A DNA stretch of 64,000 nucleotides from Kryptolebias marmoratus (lineage: Eukaryota; Chordata; Actinopteri; Cyprinodontiformes; Rivulidae). The stretch is from NCBI RefSeq assembly GCF_001649575.2, contig NC_051439.1:8329669-8393668 (forward strand), written 5' to 3'. The translations under genes were made by a program, and so were the position numbers. The first letter of the stretch is position 1; each line of letters starts with the position of its first letter. Below, in pieces: positions 25,501 to 36,139 of the stretch. A model generated the notes under the pieces. It searched no databases and had not been told where the DNA came from. It was given only the letters and a program-made list of their open reading frames with translations.

Positions 25501-28500
25501 TCCCCCCAAAGGTCCCGCAGCCGTGCTCCGAAACCAGCGCCGGACCGGGGGGGGGGGACCTGGACAGTAGTCAAACGTATTAGCTGTGTAATTATTATGT
25601 TACTGGTGATCATTGACGTATCAGGACGGCGCAGAAAGTGAATCCCAACAACACACGGCTTTAAAAACACAAAAGAAAGTTGCCAGTTCTGATAAATAAC
25701 CGTGACTAACCCAAACAATGTGGCGCAATAATTGAAATTGGCTTTCTGAAGAAGTGATTCTAATGATTAATCAATTATCTAAAGTAGCTGCTTTATTTTC
25801 TGTCGGTCAGCTCATTGGTTAATTGACTAACCTCGGCTCATCTCTTGTGCTCACACATTACCACATTACTGAACAAGTACTGATATTCGATGGCTTTGTT
25901 TCGAGAGCAAATGTTGCCGTTTTGAATTTAAAGATGTGGGTCCTTTTGACGTTTTCTTTTTTTTTTTTTTTGTATTATGGATTTCCTTTCAAGCTGAGAT
26001 GCTGCTGTAGTTTATTAAATCTCAACCTAAAGCCGGCCTTCGCCGATGCTCCTGGAGGCAGAGTGCCGTCGTGCGTTCGGACGCCTGGGAGGGATAGGTG
26101 GAAAATTCCATCAGCTGTTTGTAAATCATCCACTCTTGTTTTCTTGGATGAACTGGAAAAGTAAAACACTGGAAGGTACTGAAGTGGCCGTTGCGCAATG
26201 ACTTACTTAGCAGAGGTTCGTGATATCCTATATGTAAGATTGGGAGCAATTTGGGGAGTTTTCTCCTCACAGGAGCTCGGTTTTGTCGTGAAGTAAGTTT
26301 CTAATCAGCAGGAAAGCTTTTAACTTTGACTTATTTTTGTCCTGGTTTGAAGTTGCCACCGGTTCCTGTCCTGTTGCAGTTAGTCTTTGACAACACTGCC
26401 CTCAAGTGGTTCAGACGAAAACAGGCTCTCATGTCCAGATGGTCTCAATGATCACCTCTTATGATGTAGCTACGCTGTTTTATAGCCATCTACTGATAAG
26501 GTTATGCTTTGTATCATTTTTAGATTTTTGTTTGGACTCAAAGGGGCAATAAACGCTGTTATTTTATGTTTTTTGTCACCTAATATTTTGCCCCAAATTG
26601 TCCAGTTTTTCTTCCACTTCCTGCTTCACATTTCCCTCTTCAAACTAAACACCCCCCCCCCACTCCCCCAGACTCCCCCAGCATCGTCTTCCTCTCTCTT
26701 CTGACTATGATCGGGTTCTTCCTCCAGGTGTAAACCCCCATTTTTGCCCCCTCCCCTTCTCTGATGTCGCTCTTCTTTCTTAAAGGGACCACCCGGCTCT
26801 CAGCAGTCCCCTCATGCACAGCCCCCCCCACACAACCCCAGCAACCCCATGATGGGACCCCATACCCAGGTAAGATGCAAAAAGAAAGAAAGAAAAAAAA
26901 AAAAAAAAATCAAACACTGCTCTTGTTTCCTCCCCTCATTCCCTCACCCCCACACACACCATTCACCACTGTCTCTCCTTCTCCTACCCTTGAGCCTTTC
27001 CGAGCTCTGGTTCTGTTCTGGCTACTCCCCTCTAGATGTCGCGCCCCCCCCCCTCCAGTTGTGCGCTCCCATTTTTTTATTATTATTTTTTATTTTTTGT
27101 GAAAGCCGAGCATCCAGAGGCAGCGGGGCCCGCTCCTCTCCGAGCCCACAGCCAGCTTGTCCCTGCGCGGGATGAATAATTCACTCCCCGCCCCTCCCCC
27201 GGAGCAGCTTGTGGGGGGTTGCACACTTATCTTCTCCTTAACACACACACACACAAACACACACCTCTCCCCTCCCCCTTACTTACTTGTTCTTGCATCT
27301 AATAAATAAAACAGGGGACAAGCAAAATAAAGGCATCGGGAGATCCACCGATCTACTCGCATTTTCTCAAATAAAGGACCTAACTTCTCGGCCGCTGAAA
27401 CTTCGAACCTAGAAACGTGCGTACATGTGCGTGCATTTAGTCTTTAAGAAGTTTCGGCCTCGGTCATTGTGTTTCAGCACTTATCCAGAACAGTAGCCGC
27501 AGATGCCACTGTGGAGGTAAAGCGAGGGTTCGCCCATTAACTGCGGCAGCTCAGCTCTTCATTCTTGTGGTTTCGAGTTTCGTTCTTGTGTGCGAGAGAG
27601 TGTGGACATGCTTCCGCTCAGGCTTTGAACCGTGTTGTTGGCCTTAGGTGTCTCCGACTAAGCCAGGCAGACCACAGGCCGAGTCAGCTTACACCACAGC
27701 GAGTGTGAGCGCTGCCTGTAGACACACACACATATGAATACATGCTTTGAGTGCATCTTTCCAGTATAAAAGGGGTTATTAATGCTTATACGACACAGAC
27801 TTGTGCCGGTGTCTTTTTCTTTTTGGTTACTTGGCAGATATGTTGCTGAATTTTCAGATTTTAGAAGTCATCCTCCATTCTCCAGCCACACTGTGTCCAT
27901 CTGTGTGTCCACAGAGCAACCTCTGTCTGAGTGCTTTTGGGTTTATCAATAATAGAAATGTCATCTTTTCTGTCCCCTGCATCCCCCTCTCTCCCTGTCT
28001 CTCTCTTTCCCCGACTTCCTTTCGCAGCCTTTCATGTCACCGCGGTATCCAGGTGGACCGCGCCCCTCGCTCCGAATGCCAAATCAGGTAAGCGATATTT
28101 GGTCGACACGTCCGGGGAAGCCACGTTGCTGACATTCTGCGTTTTTGCTCTCTTTTTGAGTTTCCACCTTTCGTCTCTCCTCAGCCTCCTGGGGGAATCC
28201 CAGGGTCTCAGCCTCTCCTGCCAAACAGTTTGGACCCAACAAGACCGCAAGGTAAGGCTCCAGAGAACCGCTCGCGTCCTTTAGTCCAGGGGTGGGCAAT
28301 CCTGGTCCTGGAGGGCCACCATCCTGCATGTTTTACTTGTTTCTCTGCTCCAACACGCCTGATTTGAATCAGTGGATGATTAACAGGCTTCTGCAGAACA
28401 AGAAGAGGTGATTTAACCACTGAATCAGGTGTGTTGGAGCAGGAAACAAGGAAAACATGCAGGATGGTGGTCCAGGATTGCCCACCCCTGCTTCAGTCGG

Positions 28501-31500
28501 AGCTGGTATTGGTCAGCACATGTATGTGCAGATTTTAATCACAGATTACAGCCACAGGAGTTTTGAGGGTTAAAACTAATGAGATTAGGATGAAGCATCA
28601 TCTGTGGCACGTGTTAATTCCTGACTTTTACGAGACTAGACATTATATCTACTGCTTTACTGTTTCAGGACATCCTAACATGGGTGGACCAATGAGAATG
28701 AATCCTCCCAGAGGAATGGCCATGGGCCCACAGGTACAATTTACACAGAATATACTATTATGTTAACAAACAGGAGTTCTTTTAAACTGTAGTTTCTTTT
28801 TTTCTTGCCGTGGTAGCCACTGCAGCACCACATTTAATTGGTTCTAGTCTTCTAAATCAAGACAAAAAGCATTTCCTGTAACAATATTGTTTTTAATGTC
28901 TCGCAGAATTACGGTGGCATGAGGCCTCCTCCAAACTCCATGGGTGGTCCCATGCCAGGAATGAACATGTAAGTCCAGTAAAAAGGCCAAATAAGTGTTT
29001 GTTTTTTAATGCGTTCATACTTACATTTTAAAAGTTTGGGTTTTAATCCATGAATCATTCTTGTAATTCTGATAAACTGTGACTGTCGGGGTCAAGGCAG
29101 ACGTACGTCTTATCTTGTTCTGGAGCTTTTTAAAGTCATCAAGGTCTTCTGCATATTGTTGGCTTCTTCGTGGATTCCCATCCTTTTTATCCTGGTCCCG
29201 CTCTCACACACACTCTTTTCCTCAGGGGTCCCGGAGGAAGGGGGCCTTGGCCAGGACCTAATGCAAACTCTGTGAGTCAGAAAGCTTAGCTGAATACAAA
29301 CATTGCACGTGGTGGAAACACTTTTTTTTTTGGCATAATCCCAACATAAAAAAAATCAAATGTCACGTTATGGATTGTAGGTTTATTTCTGTAGTAATTA
29401 ACTGAACAGATACTCTGAAGGGTTTAACAGTGGGATGGGTGATTAGTTGTGTTTTTAATGTTGTCATAAAGCTGTTAAAGCATGAACTCCTGGTTTGTTA
29501 GTGGATTTTTTAAAGGCTGATTCTCGTCTCCACTCTGGCTCATTTGCTCCTCTCTCCCCTGCAGATAGCCTACTCCTCCTCGTCTCCAGGAAACTATGTG
29601 GTGAGTTCCTCGAACAGACCCGACAACTTTCCAGAACGCAGCGCGAGTGTCATTTTCAACCTTCGTTTGTTTGTTTTCGCAGGGTCCCCCGGGGGGAGGA
29701 GGTCCGCCTGGAACTCCCATCATGCCCAGCCCAGGTGGTGCGTCACCTATGTCCCCAGCACTAACACTCGTCTCTCGTCTCCTTTTTGTTTTCGTCCTCA
29801 CTAAACAAGCTTGAATGTGTCCCCTCACCAGCCAAGCGCCATCTGTCTGAGTCTTCCCCGTTTTTCTAATTTACTCGTTTTCATTTCTGTATTTGATTCG
29901 CTGCCATTGATGGCTCCGATTTCTTGACTCTATTTTTCTTTCTTTTACATTTTGATCCTTTTGTTAGATTCAACTAACTCCAGTGAAAACATCTACACAA
30001 TGATGAATCCCATTGGACCAGGAGGCAACAGACCCAATGTGAGTATCTCTGTGATTTAACAAGAAACTTCAGTTTCCAACACTACAGATTGATTTTATGT
30101 TAAATTAGTTGTAATAATAAAAGCTACACGGTCAACACATTTTGCAGCTACGACAGGATTTGTAAGTACTGTACACCAAACATGAGATAAACCTAATTCT
30201 TAGTCTCTGCGCTTCAGAAGAACCGAACAGAAATTACCCAGGGAGGATGAATTAAATAATCTCAGCTTCGCCCCAAGATGAGAAATTCACAATTATGTCT
30301 GTGAGTTCAAAGATTAAGAGTATTGTTCCAGTCATTCCTAACGCCTGCTCCACATCCTGTCTCCAGTTCCCTATGGGGCCGGGGCCTGACGGGCCCATGG
30401 GAGCCATGGGAGCGATGGAACCGCACCACATGAATGGATCACTAGGTGGGTTTAACCACCGGGGGACTCGGCATCACTGATGGCGGGAATGTTGTCTTTC
30501 TTTTTGGGTTAAACTCACTTTAACCGTTTCCCTTTGCAGGATCTGGGGATATGGACGGGTTGCCAAAGGTAAGTAAATGTCAGAGTTTCCATAAATGTGG
30601 CTTTGGTTCAGTTCTGTGCATCGCTGACGTGAGCAGGAGGCCGCTTATCGGTTCGCCTCACCCTCTCCCCCCCTCCCTCTCCCAACCAGAGCTCTCCTAA
30701 CAACATGGGAGGCATGAACAATCCTCCTGGAACGCCGCGGGACGACAGCGAAATGGGCGGCAACTTCTTGAACCCATTCCAAAGCGAAAGTGTGAGTGGA
30801 GTGTGTTACTGACATCTCACAACCCCTAACGGTTCTCCTTGCTGTCCCGACATAAACCAGTGGAAGAATGCAAGCAGAGGGGCTCGTCTTGTTTTGCAGA
30901 CCGTGAATTTATTTTTTAGAATGTGTTTTGTCCCTATTTTTATTATTATTATTCACTTACTTTTGTGGCTTGTTAGTTATTAGTCAAATATTTACTGGAT
31001 AAAAGAGGTAGCAGTGTTGCTTTTTGACCTGACATTTTAGCCTTTCAGGCTTTCTTTATGTTATGAGACGTCTTAGAAGAAGGGAAGAATAAGAAAGGAG
31101 TTCTGATTCACCAACTCGTAGCTGTCCTGTTAGAGTCAATTAAAAACACATAGAGCTATGTGAATGAGAAAAAAAAAAAAGACAGATCTCCTCTATGAGT
31201 GGAGCGATGCAGCCAGCATTTTCAACAAAAAAACCCCAAACAAATTCTGTTCCTGCGCTCGTTATGACGCAACACAGGAGCCGAGTGTTAGGCTGCCAAG
31301 ATGCACTTGGCAGTTCATCAGGACCCCACTGATTCAGAATAAACCCAGCACCAACCGAGGGTGGCGTCGTGGCCACAAGGAGCCGAGCAGATGTGTGGAA
31401 AAACATTTAGTTTGTAGCGTCCATGCCTTCCCTAATCACAGATGCATAAAAGCCATTAGTAAATCGTAAAATGGTGCTTTTCAACTTGGGGACACAGCAC

Positions 31501-32102
31501 TGTAAATTTGAAAAGCGAACCAGAATCCTGGTGTTCTGCTTGCATTGTAGCCGCTCACTCATCGCTCAGAAACCGCGATCGCAGCCAAGTGAAACAGAAG
31601 CCCTTTGAACTTTGTTTTATCTAATTGGTTGGACAATCGGGGCGTTATCTAATTGAACCGCTTACAGAAACTCGTTGTCTCAGGAGCGCAACAGGTGGAG
31701 CGGGCGCACTATTCCTCGCATTGTGTAAAACTGTGACGGCGTCCTACCCTCGTCCTGGGGAGCCACGGGCGGCACAGGCTGAACTCTGATGACTGGAGCC
31801 GACCAATCAGCTGTCCCGAGCAGATGTTACCTCACAGACCGATTGGACACCTGGTGTATAAATGGGAAGCTGCAGTTGTAGTTCTGGGTGTCGTCTTATT
31901 TCATAAAAAGAGTTTGACGCCCATCTAAGAGGACAAACTGATCCTGAAGTCTGTGCTGCCTCTGACTCTGCAGGGCTGGGGTTTGAGCGCCCTCTGGTGT
32001 TTAAATGTTGTCTGTGACATATCCACTCATCTGTGCCCTCCTCCCTCCCCCCGTCCCTCTTTCTCTTTTCAGTATTCACCCAACATGACGATGAGTGTGT
32101 GA
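1462..32102 (+). CDS. ssbp4: Single-stranded DNA-binding protein 4 (SSBP/SSDP family), exons 2-18, 5' partial
   Basis: Nuclear co-regulator that binds LDB1/CLIM through its N-terminal LUFS/LisH domain, stabilising LIM-homeodomain enhancer complexes. Exons read: 1462-1534, 3570-3631, 10275-10359, 21388-21477, 26786-26869, 28028-28087, 28185-28251, 28669-28733, 28907-28968, 29226-29271, 29565-29600, 29683-29737, 29968-30038, 30367-30445, 30540-30568, 30690-30791, 32073-32102 (stop TGA). All phases join, giving 364 aa; about 20 N-terminal residues (exon 1) are outside. The N-terminal part reads [19 protein letters not shown] and [19 protein letters not shown], diagnostic of the family; the rest is the Pro/Gly/Met-rich tail ending MTMSV. 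SSBP4 is preferred over SSBP3/SSBP2 because of [18 protein letters not shown] and the PFQSESYSP end, and because ell is nearby. Introns 4 and 5 are about 11 and 5.3 kb, while those after exon 7 are mostly under 500 bp. Confidence 0.95.
1535..3569 (+). other. ssbp4 intron 2, holding a Tc1-like relic
   Basis: A 2.0 kb intron with GTAAGA donor and TCTCAG acceptor. Apart from the Tc1-like relic at about 2690-3185 no feature was recognised. ORFs in this stretch are short and look like chance frames or broken transposase. Confidence 0.6.
2690..3185 (+). mobile_element. Degenerate Tc1-like DNA transposon (3' part of transposase region)
   Basis: The plus strand keeps the word order typical of fish Tc1 transposase genes: a segment reading as 'caaagtagagatctttggtcat', the 'tgtcaagcatggtggtgga' block, 'ttgggcttgt', 'gtgaggccatctgt' and a C-terminal part with 'attgaaattctgtg'. 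Frames are broken by many substitutions and indels, so it is a fossil with no intact ORF. It matches the better preserved relic at 23463-24165. Assignment is by recalled resemblance. Confidence 0.7.
4055..4129. other. Assembly gap (75 N) at a C-run/TCC microsatellite
   Basis: N run bordered on the left by an 11-base C run and followed at about 4196-4220 by (TCC)n. Apparent ORFs through this gap (about 3893-4351) are artefacts of the N run and the simple repeats. Confidence 0.95.
5675..6445. mobile_element. Nonautonomous DNA transposon (MITE-like) with about 17-bp terminal inverted repeats
   Basis: The left end reads GGGGACCGTTTACACGA and the right end, reversed, GGGCCCAGTTTACACGA (14/17 identical). 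The interior has no transposase-like ORF and includes a GC-rich segment with 'aacaatggcgg', a layout I recall from a common fish MITE whose ends also carry a GTTTACACGA word. I see no clear target duplication, so the superfamily is left open. Confidence 0.5.
7306..8410. mobile_element. hAT-type transposon with perfect 8-bp target-site duplication, centre lost in an assembly gap
   Basis: The element runs 7314-8402, starting CAGGGGTGGAAATTA and ending with its inverted copy TAATTTCCACCCCTG. It is flanked by GATGTACC on both sides (7306-7313 and 8403-8410), the 8-bp duplication expected of hAT transposition. Of its 1,089 positions, 740 are N (7480-8219), so whether it carries a transposase cannot be told. 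The sequence on both sides belongs to one older dispersed repeat, so the hAT is nested. Confidence 0.85.
7480..8219. other. Assembly gap (740 N) inside the hAT element
   Basis: Continuous N run. Long ORFs apparently crossing it (about 7464-8347) are artefacts. The gap sits inside a repeat, the usual reason for an unresolved join. Confidence 0.95.
8411..8700. repeat. Dispersed repeat family containing 'CAAGATGGCTGCCA'
   Basis: Continues, right of the hAT insertion, a repeat whose left part is at about 7270-7305. A second part starting with 'gttagcaaaatatct' lies at about 8610-8690. Related copies with the same order of words are at 20700-20800 and 36865-37010. Many such copies occur in fish genomes; I could not assign the family. 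Confidence 0.65.
10036..10065. repeat. (GT)15 microsatellite
   Basis: Uninterrupted GT dinucleotides in ssbp4 intron 3. Frames read through it give Thr/His or Val/Cys repeats and are not genes. Confidence 0.95.
12540..12870. repeat. Imperfect tandem duplication (about 144 bp period) with nuclear-receptor half-sites
   Basis: Two diverged units align with 'cagcaaagctgg' near 12630 and 'cagcacagctgg' near 12774, each followed by 'catgggtc..aggatgatcc' and 'attgattt'. The first unit carries AGGTCA at 12679-12684, 12693-12698 and 12699-12704 plus AGGTGA at 12706-12711; the second retains AGGTCA at 12823-12828. It may be part of an older interspersed repeat. Confidence 0.6.
13433..13455. repeat. 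(TG)n microsatellite
   Basis: TG dinucleotide run in ssbp4 intron 4, followed by a short G run. It generates a spurious His/Thr-rich frame on the opposite strand. Confidence 0.9.
16770..16810. repeat. Poly-T tract containing a 3-N gap
   Basis: About 36 T interrupted by three N (16789-16791), then a (GT)n stretch. It is likely a length-uncertain homopolymer. Phe-rich ORFs over it are artefacts. Confidence 0.9.
19509..19548. repeat. (GT)20 microsatellite
   Basis: Perfect GT run in ssbp4 intron 4, followed by a G-rich segment. Smaller GT/CA runs lie at 19727-19745 and 20244-20263. Confidence 0.95.
20695..20800. repeat. Copy of the dispersed repeat hit by the hAT at 7314
   Basis: It reads 'gttagcaaaaaatcttatgaa' then 'gaaagtaatcattggatgta' and 'cgtctacagctgatt'. 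The last two words correspond to the left and right flanks of the hAT insertion joined without the element, so this copy approximates the empty target site. Confidence 0.65.
23463..24165 (+). mobile_element. Degenerate Tc1-like transposon relic
   Basis: The plus strand preserves in order the blocks of a fish Tc1 transposase gene: 'catcattccacagaggaaa', 'cctcagttagcaggttcaa', 'caaagtagagatgtttt', 'actgtcaagcacggtgttgg', 'gagtcgaccatgaacc' and 'gtgaggccatctgtccga'. Stops and frameshifts break every frame. It shares blocks with the relic at 2690-3185. No inverted ends were resolved. Confidence 0.75.
25345..25440. mobile_element. Fragment of a Tc1/mariner-type terminal region
   Basis: Contains 'accgatcagccccaatatt', 'ctgacaagtggacggaataa' and 'catctcattacaatataatg', which resemble the end of an abundant fish Tc1/mariner element (recalled form: accgatcagccataacatt, followed by a dgacaggtgaagtgaataa-like block). 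Only one end is seen; no transposase. Confidence 0.55.
28279..28498. mobile_element. hAT-type palindromic MITE with 8-bp target-site duplication
   Basis: The element is 28287-28490 (204 bp), starting CAGGGGTGGGCAATCCTGG and ending CCAGGATTGCCCACCCCTG. The two arms are long inverted repeats over most of its length, meeting at a short loop. Flanks are CTTTAGTC (28279-28286) and CTTCAGTC (28491-28498), 7 of 8 identical, as for a hAT. It occupies about half of the 417-bp ssbp4 intron 8 (28252-28668). Confidence 0.85.
31986..31999 (-). promoter_or_regulatory. CTCF-like motif in ssbp4 intron 17
   Basis: The minus strand reads CACCAGAGGGCGCT, which fits the vertebrate CTCF core (CCASYAGRKGGCR). It lies about 75 bp before the last ssbp4 coding exon. 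It is a sequence match only, with no occupancy data. Confidence 0.4.
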
Positions 32103-32999
32103 TTTTCTTTTTCTTTTTTTTTTTCGGTATGTTTTTTTTTTCCTTCCCTCCCTAAATTTTTGTGACCCTACACCCATTTTTTATTTTTTATTTTATTAAA
32201 TCCTTCCTCCACCTTGGATTGGACCACTCCTTACAAACACACACACACACACCCTCTGTCCCTTCCCCCTGATGGGGACCCTCCACCACCACCACCCGCT
32301 GTCCCCCTCTCACCCCGGGAACCCCACGGCCGGCGCAGCCTTCCGGGACGGCCCTCGAGCACGCTGGGACTCTAATTAAGCCGGGCCCTCCTGGAGCGTG
32401 CAAAATGGCCGCGGGCGTGAGCAGGAAGCCGTCGCAGAGCAACAGGAAGAGCCTCCTCTCCGACTCCGGCCCCAGCCTCTCCGGCTTCCTGTCGGGGTCC
32501 AGACAATGAGCGAGGGATGGAGGAGAGAGAGAGAGAGAGAGAAGAGACTGAGAAACACAGCCCTCCCTCACAGACGCAGTGTCTCTTTGCAGCTGCCTGG
32601 AACCTCATCAACCACAACTTTGAATTTTTCTCTCACTTAAAAAAAAGAAAAAAAAAAAATCATCTTTTTTTCGCTGCTGTTCCCGACAGATTCAGTGGCA
32701 GGTCGGATGACACGACCTCTGTGTCCCTCCCACACTGTTTTATGTGCGTGTACATTTGTAACAGAGGTGTTGTGATGATCAATGAACATGTTTTTCCATA
32801 TTTTTTTTGTGTATGTATTGTATCATTGTTATTTTTATTATTGTATTATTGTTATTAATAATATTGGTATGATCATTTTAAGACTAGGTTCTAATATTTT
32901 TTTTGTTGTTATTACGGGCACATTATTATAATGAAGACAGCACATGTGCACACAAGTCAGAAATCCTCTGCTGTGTAAGATTATGGCTTTTTATCAGCA

Positions 33000-33015
33000 C
33001 ACCGCCCCCTGCTGG
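33000..33015 (-). promoter_or_regulatory. CTCF-like motif in the ssbp4 3' UTR
   Basis: The minus strand reads CCAGCAGGGGGCGGTG, close to the CTCF consensus and in the same orientation as the motif at 31986-31999. It lies between ssbp4 coding sequence and the convergent ankrd34-like gene. Confidence 0.4.
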
Positions 33016-34903
33016 TAAGATTATGTCCATCATGGTACTGATTGGTTTTAAAACATCTCCATTTTTTTTTTTTTTGCTAATGAGCAGAAGCCTTTTTAGT
33101 CGCTTCTGTTCAGTAAAATGCACAGCTCTATTTATTTATGTTCCTTTTAATTTGTTCGTGAACTTTTGTTACCCTTTTATTTTTTTTATTTTTTAAGTGT
33201 TATTCTTGGTTCTTGTCAACCGCAGAACTAGTAGCAACCGTGTAAACACGCAGAAGCGCTCAGGAGCGACTCGTCTCTGTCTGACATCATTACGCGCCCC
33301 CCTCCCCGTCCATCTGAGCCCCGAAGGTGCTGAGGTCGTCACAGGTGGTCACCATTTTGACCCCCCACCCCCCACTCATGCTGCTCTTCTACTGTGCACA
33401 GAGTTCGTGATATCTTCTTTCTGCTGATATTGGATCATCTTTATTTTGTTTGTTTGTTTGTTTGCTGATTACGTTCACGTCGTGCATGTTTGCGCTGGAT
33501 CTCGATGGGCAGGTAGGATTTCTGCCCGCCCGCCGAGTCGGCTCTGCGCTTTCTTTGTGGAGAACAGCAGGTTAGGAAGCAGCAAAGGCTTTGCTCTGTT
33601 GACCGTAACGAATGGCGTCCCTCCTCCGTCTTTTCTCACCCTTCCACCAAGCTGCCAGTCCCACATCACATCCCCCTCCTCCCACTCTAATTATATTATT
33701 GTTTGTTGGGTTTTTTTTTTTTGTACAACTCCTCCATCGTTTTGATTTCAAACCATATTTCTTTTGTAAATATTGTAAAATGCATTTTGATATCATTGAC
33801 ATGTTTTGATATTTCAAATCACAATTTACCAGTTGATCAGTAACGTGCTGATTCGGGCGACTTGTGTGTATTTGCGCGGAGATACGGCGTATCTTTTGCT
33901 CAGATTTTAATATGAACAAGGAGAAACCGGAGGCTGCTACAGACTACGATGCTATTTCACCTCATAACAGAGACAGACGGGGACAGACGTTGGGGTGGGG
34001 CTCTGCGTCACGTCAGAGCCCCACAAGGTCCGCCGGGACAAAAATGGAAACGATTCATAGACGATTCCCTTCGAAAACTCACCGTAATATCAAACGTAAA
34101 TCTGCCCCCTTGTTCTGGAAAACCTGTTCCGAGGGGCAGATATTAAAATAATGAAAACTATGCTATTGTTGGCAGGGTTCGCACGGACAGGCCCCTTTCT
34201 GTCAGGCTCAGACACACTGGCTCTCAATCCGACACGCCGGGGACCAGGGGACACACTTTACTATGAAGGATTTAAAAAAAAAAAAAAAATCTATTTAAAA
34301 TAGGGGCAGAGGAAATATTTGTGTAAGTAAGCGGAGGACGAGGCGGAGAGAGTTCAGGAACGTTGCATTTTCTCCCCATGTACTTTGAAATATTGTTGTA
34401 TAAAATGCAGTCCGACTTTTCTCTTTCTGTCCTGTAAGTAAAGCCGTCACAATGTTGATCATTTCTGTATTTCTATCGTGCTGATGTATATTACTGTAAC
34501 ATTAAAGGGTAGGGAGGGTAAAGAGAGGACTTTTGAGGGGGTTTGAGAGCAGAGATTTTTTTTTATTTTTTTTTTTCAGTTCAGTTCCTCAGTTTTCCTC
34601 TTGATGACAAAGCAGTATTGAATACGAGGCAGTCTATCCCCAGGAAGTTGCTTTGTATCATGTTAGGGTAGTTTCAGATCCTAAATGTCTTGTGTAGTAA
34701 AATAAGAGGTTCCTTCGTACGTTTCTTTATATTGTAAAGTTGCTTTAGACAAAAAAATGTTGCTTATTGGGGGAAAAAAAAGGTGGGAACTCTGCATTGA
34801 TAATTAATGTACTTTATTTTTTTTTGGTTTCGTTTTAATTTTCATCAACTTGTCAGTCGTTTTTTGCCTGTGTCCCCCTTGTTGTAGATACATATTAAAA
34901 ACA

Positions 34904-34909
34904 AATAAA
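34904..34909 (+). terminator. Candidate poly(A) signal of ssbp4
   Basis: An AATAAA hexamer about 2.8 kb after the stop codon, followed by a T-rich segment. It precedes the tail-to-tail neighbour ankrd34-like by about 1.2 kb. Earlier ATTAAA variants exist, so alternative ends are possible. Confidence 0.5.
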
Positions 34910-34925
34910 ATGACTTCACTCCTTT

Positions 34926-36139
34926 TGCCATGATATGAGTTTTTTTTGTTTTTTTTTTCTCCTGGAATTGAATCATTAAGCTTTTAAGATCGAAGGAGGA
35001 AACATTCTTTGGTTAAGTTTGGATATTGCATATATTTTTATTTACTTGAAAAGCTCAAATATTTAAAGGACAAGTCTGAAACTTTTTATTCTTCATGAAA
35101 TAGAAGGGTGAAATGTTTCAAGTTTTCTTTATTTACATTTTCAGAAATTAACAGTTCAAAACTCATAAGTAGAAACACTAAAAAGACTGATTACTGTCCT
35201 TTTTCCCCCCCAGTTTTTTAAATTGTTTTTAGGTCTTGTCATTTATGACCAAATAGTTAAGTTTCTCAAAACAAATTCCTGATTTTATTGAAAAGTCAAA
35301 ACTAACCTAATTGATTTTGAACCAAATATCCAACAGCAGAAATATAATAAAAACATCAAATCTTATTATATTCTTTGCGTTTAGTGGTTAATTTAGCAAT
35401 AAAATGTTAACTCAGACTTTTCAAAGTGGGCTCCTGTGGAAACGTCTTGAACAGTTAGTATCTTACCTGCCATGACTCTGTGAAAGACCTTCGTTTGGAG
35501 AAATGGGGCTTAGGGTCAAATAGTTACAAACATTTAGTGCCTCATCAGCTGACATCGGTCGTAGGTCATGGAGGGTGAAAAAAATGGCAGAAGTCTTCCT
35601 CCGGTTTTATAACTCTTTAATGAACGCCACATTAGCTAATATTAAAGACACTTTTGAGTGACGCTGTTTAGTTTGTCACTTTTCTGAACAGGATGATGTT
35701 CGTGGCACTACACGCCATAATATGGCGATGGCGCCGAGGCTGCAGAAAGAATCAGACCTCTGGGAGATGAGACTAGACGTGCTGATCAGGTGAGCAGATA
35801 CATTCGACGGCCTCGGCATCATCTGCATACAGTCCGACTGTCTATTCAGCGCTCATATATTCTTGTATAATACAGTGACAAGCTAACACCACTTCAAAAA
35901 TGGCCAGACTAGTCCTTTAACTCTGATCAGATTGATGAGCTAACAGCTAGTCTGAACAAGATCAATACCAAAGTGGACTGCTGCAGTCCTAAAATGACTT
36001 CAATATCATTTTTGAAATAATAGTTCATATGGAAACATTATGGACCAGTTTCACATTACAGATTCCTGCCAAACGTGTCCCAAGTCTGGTCTTTCATTAG
36101 AGCTCTGACTCATAGTTTTGCTTCAGGCGGAGTAAAGTT
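34926..36139. other. Intergenic region between convergent ssbp4 and ankrd34-like
   Basis: AT-rich sequence of about 1.2 kb. It probably includes the 3' UTR of the minus-strand ankrd34-like gene; several TTTATT words (AATAAA on the minus strand) exist but none can be preferred. No ORF of interest. Confidence 0.5.

Larger units (their letters stand above)
21478..26785 (+). other. ssbp4 intron 5; Tc1-like relic, mariner-type end and GC-rich island
   Basis: A 5.3 kb intron. It contains a GC-rich CpG-containing stretch (about 22380-22660), a Tc1-like relic (about 23460-24165), another short CpG cluster (about 24860-24990) and a piece of a Tc1/mariner terminal repeat (about 25345-25440). A CTCF-like word lies near 26395-26409. 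No exon of ssbp4 was recognised between 21478 and 26785. Confidence 0.55.
32103..34925 (+). other. ssbp4: ssbp4 3' UTR (extent inferred)
   Basis: Noncoding, T-rich sequence follows the TGA. It contains an (AC)n tract at 32234-32252, a GA-rich stretch near 32520 and several poly-T runs. An AATAAA at 34904-34909 is the best candidate poly(A) signal; an ATTAAA near 34501 is an alternative. The extent is an inference and depends on transcript data. A CTCF-like motif lies at 33000-33015. Confidence 0.55.

Noticed and set aside
29734..29740. Alternative donor GTGGTG for ssbp4 exon 13
   Set aside because: The GTGCGT donor three or four bases on gives SPGDSTNSS, matching SSBP4; the alternative deletes the Gly.
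32188..32640. Several 60-127 codon ORFs after the ssbp4 stop
   Set aside because: They lie in 3' UTR sequence with AC and GA simple repeats and resemble no protein.
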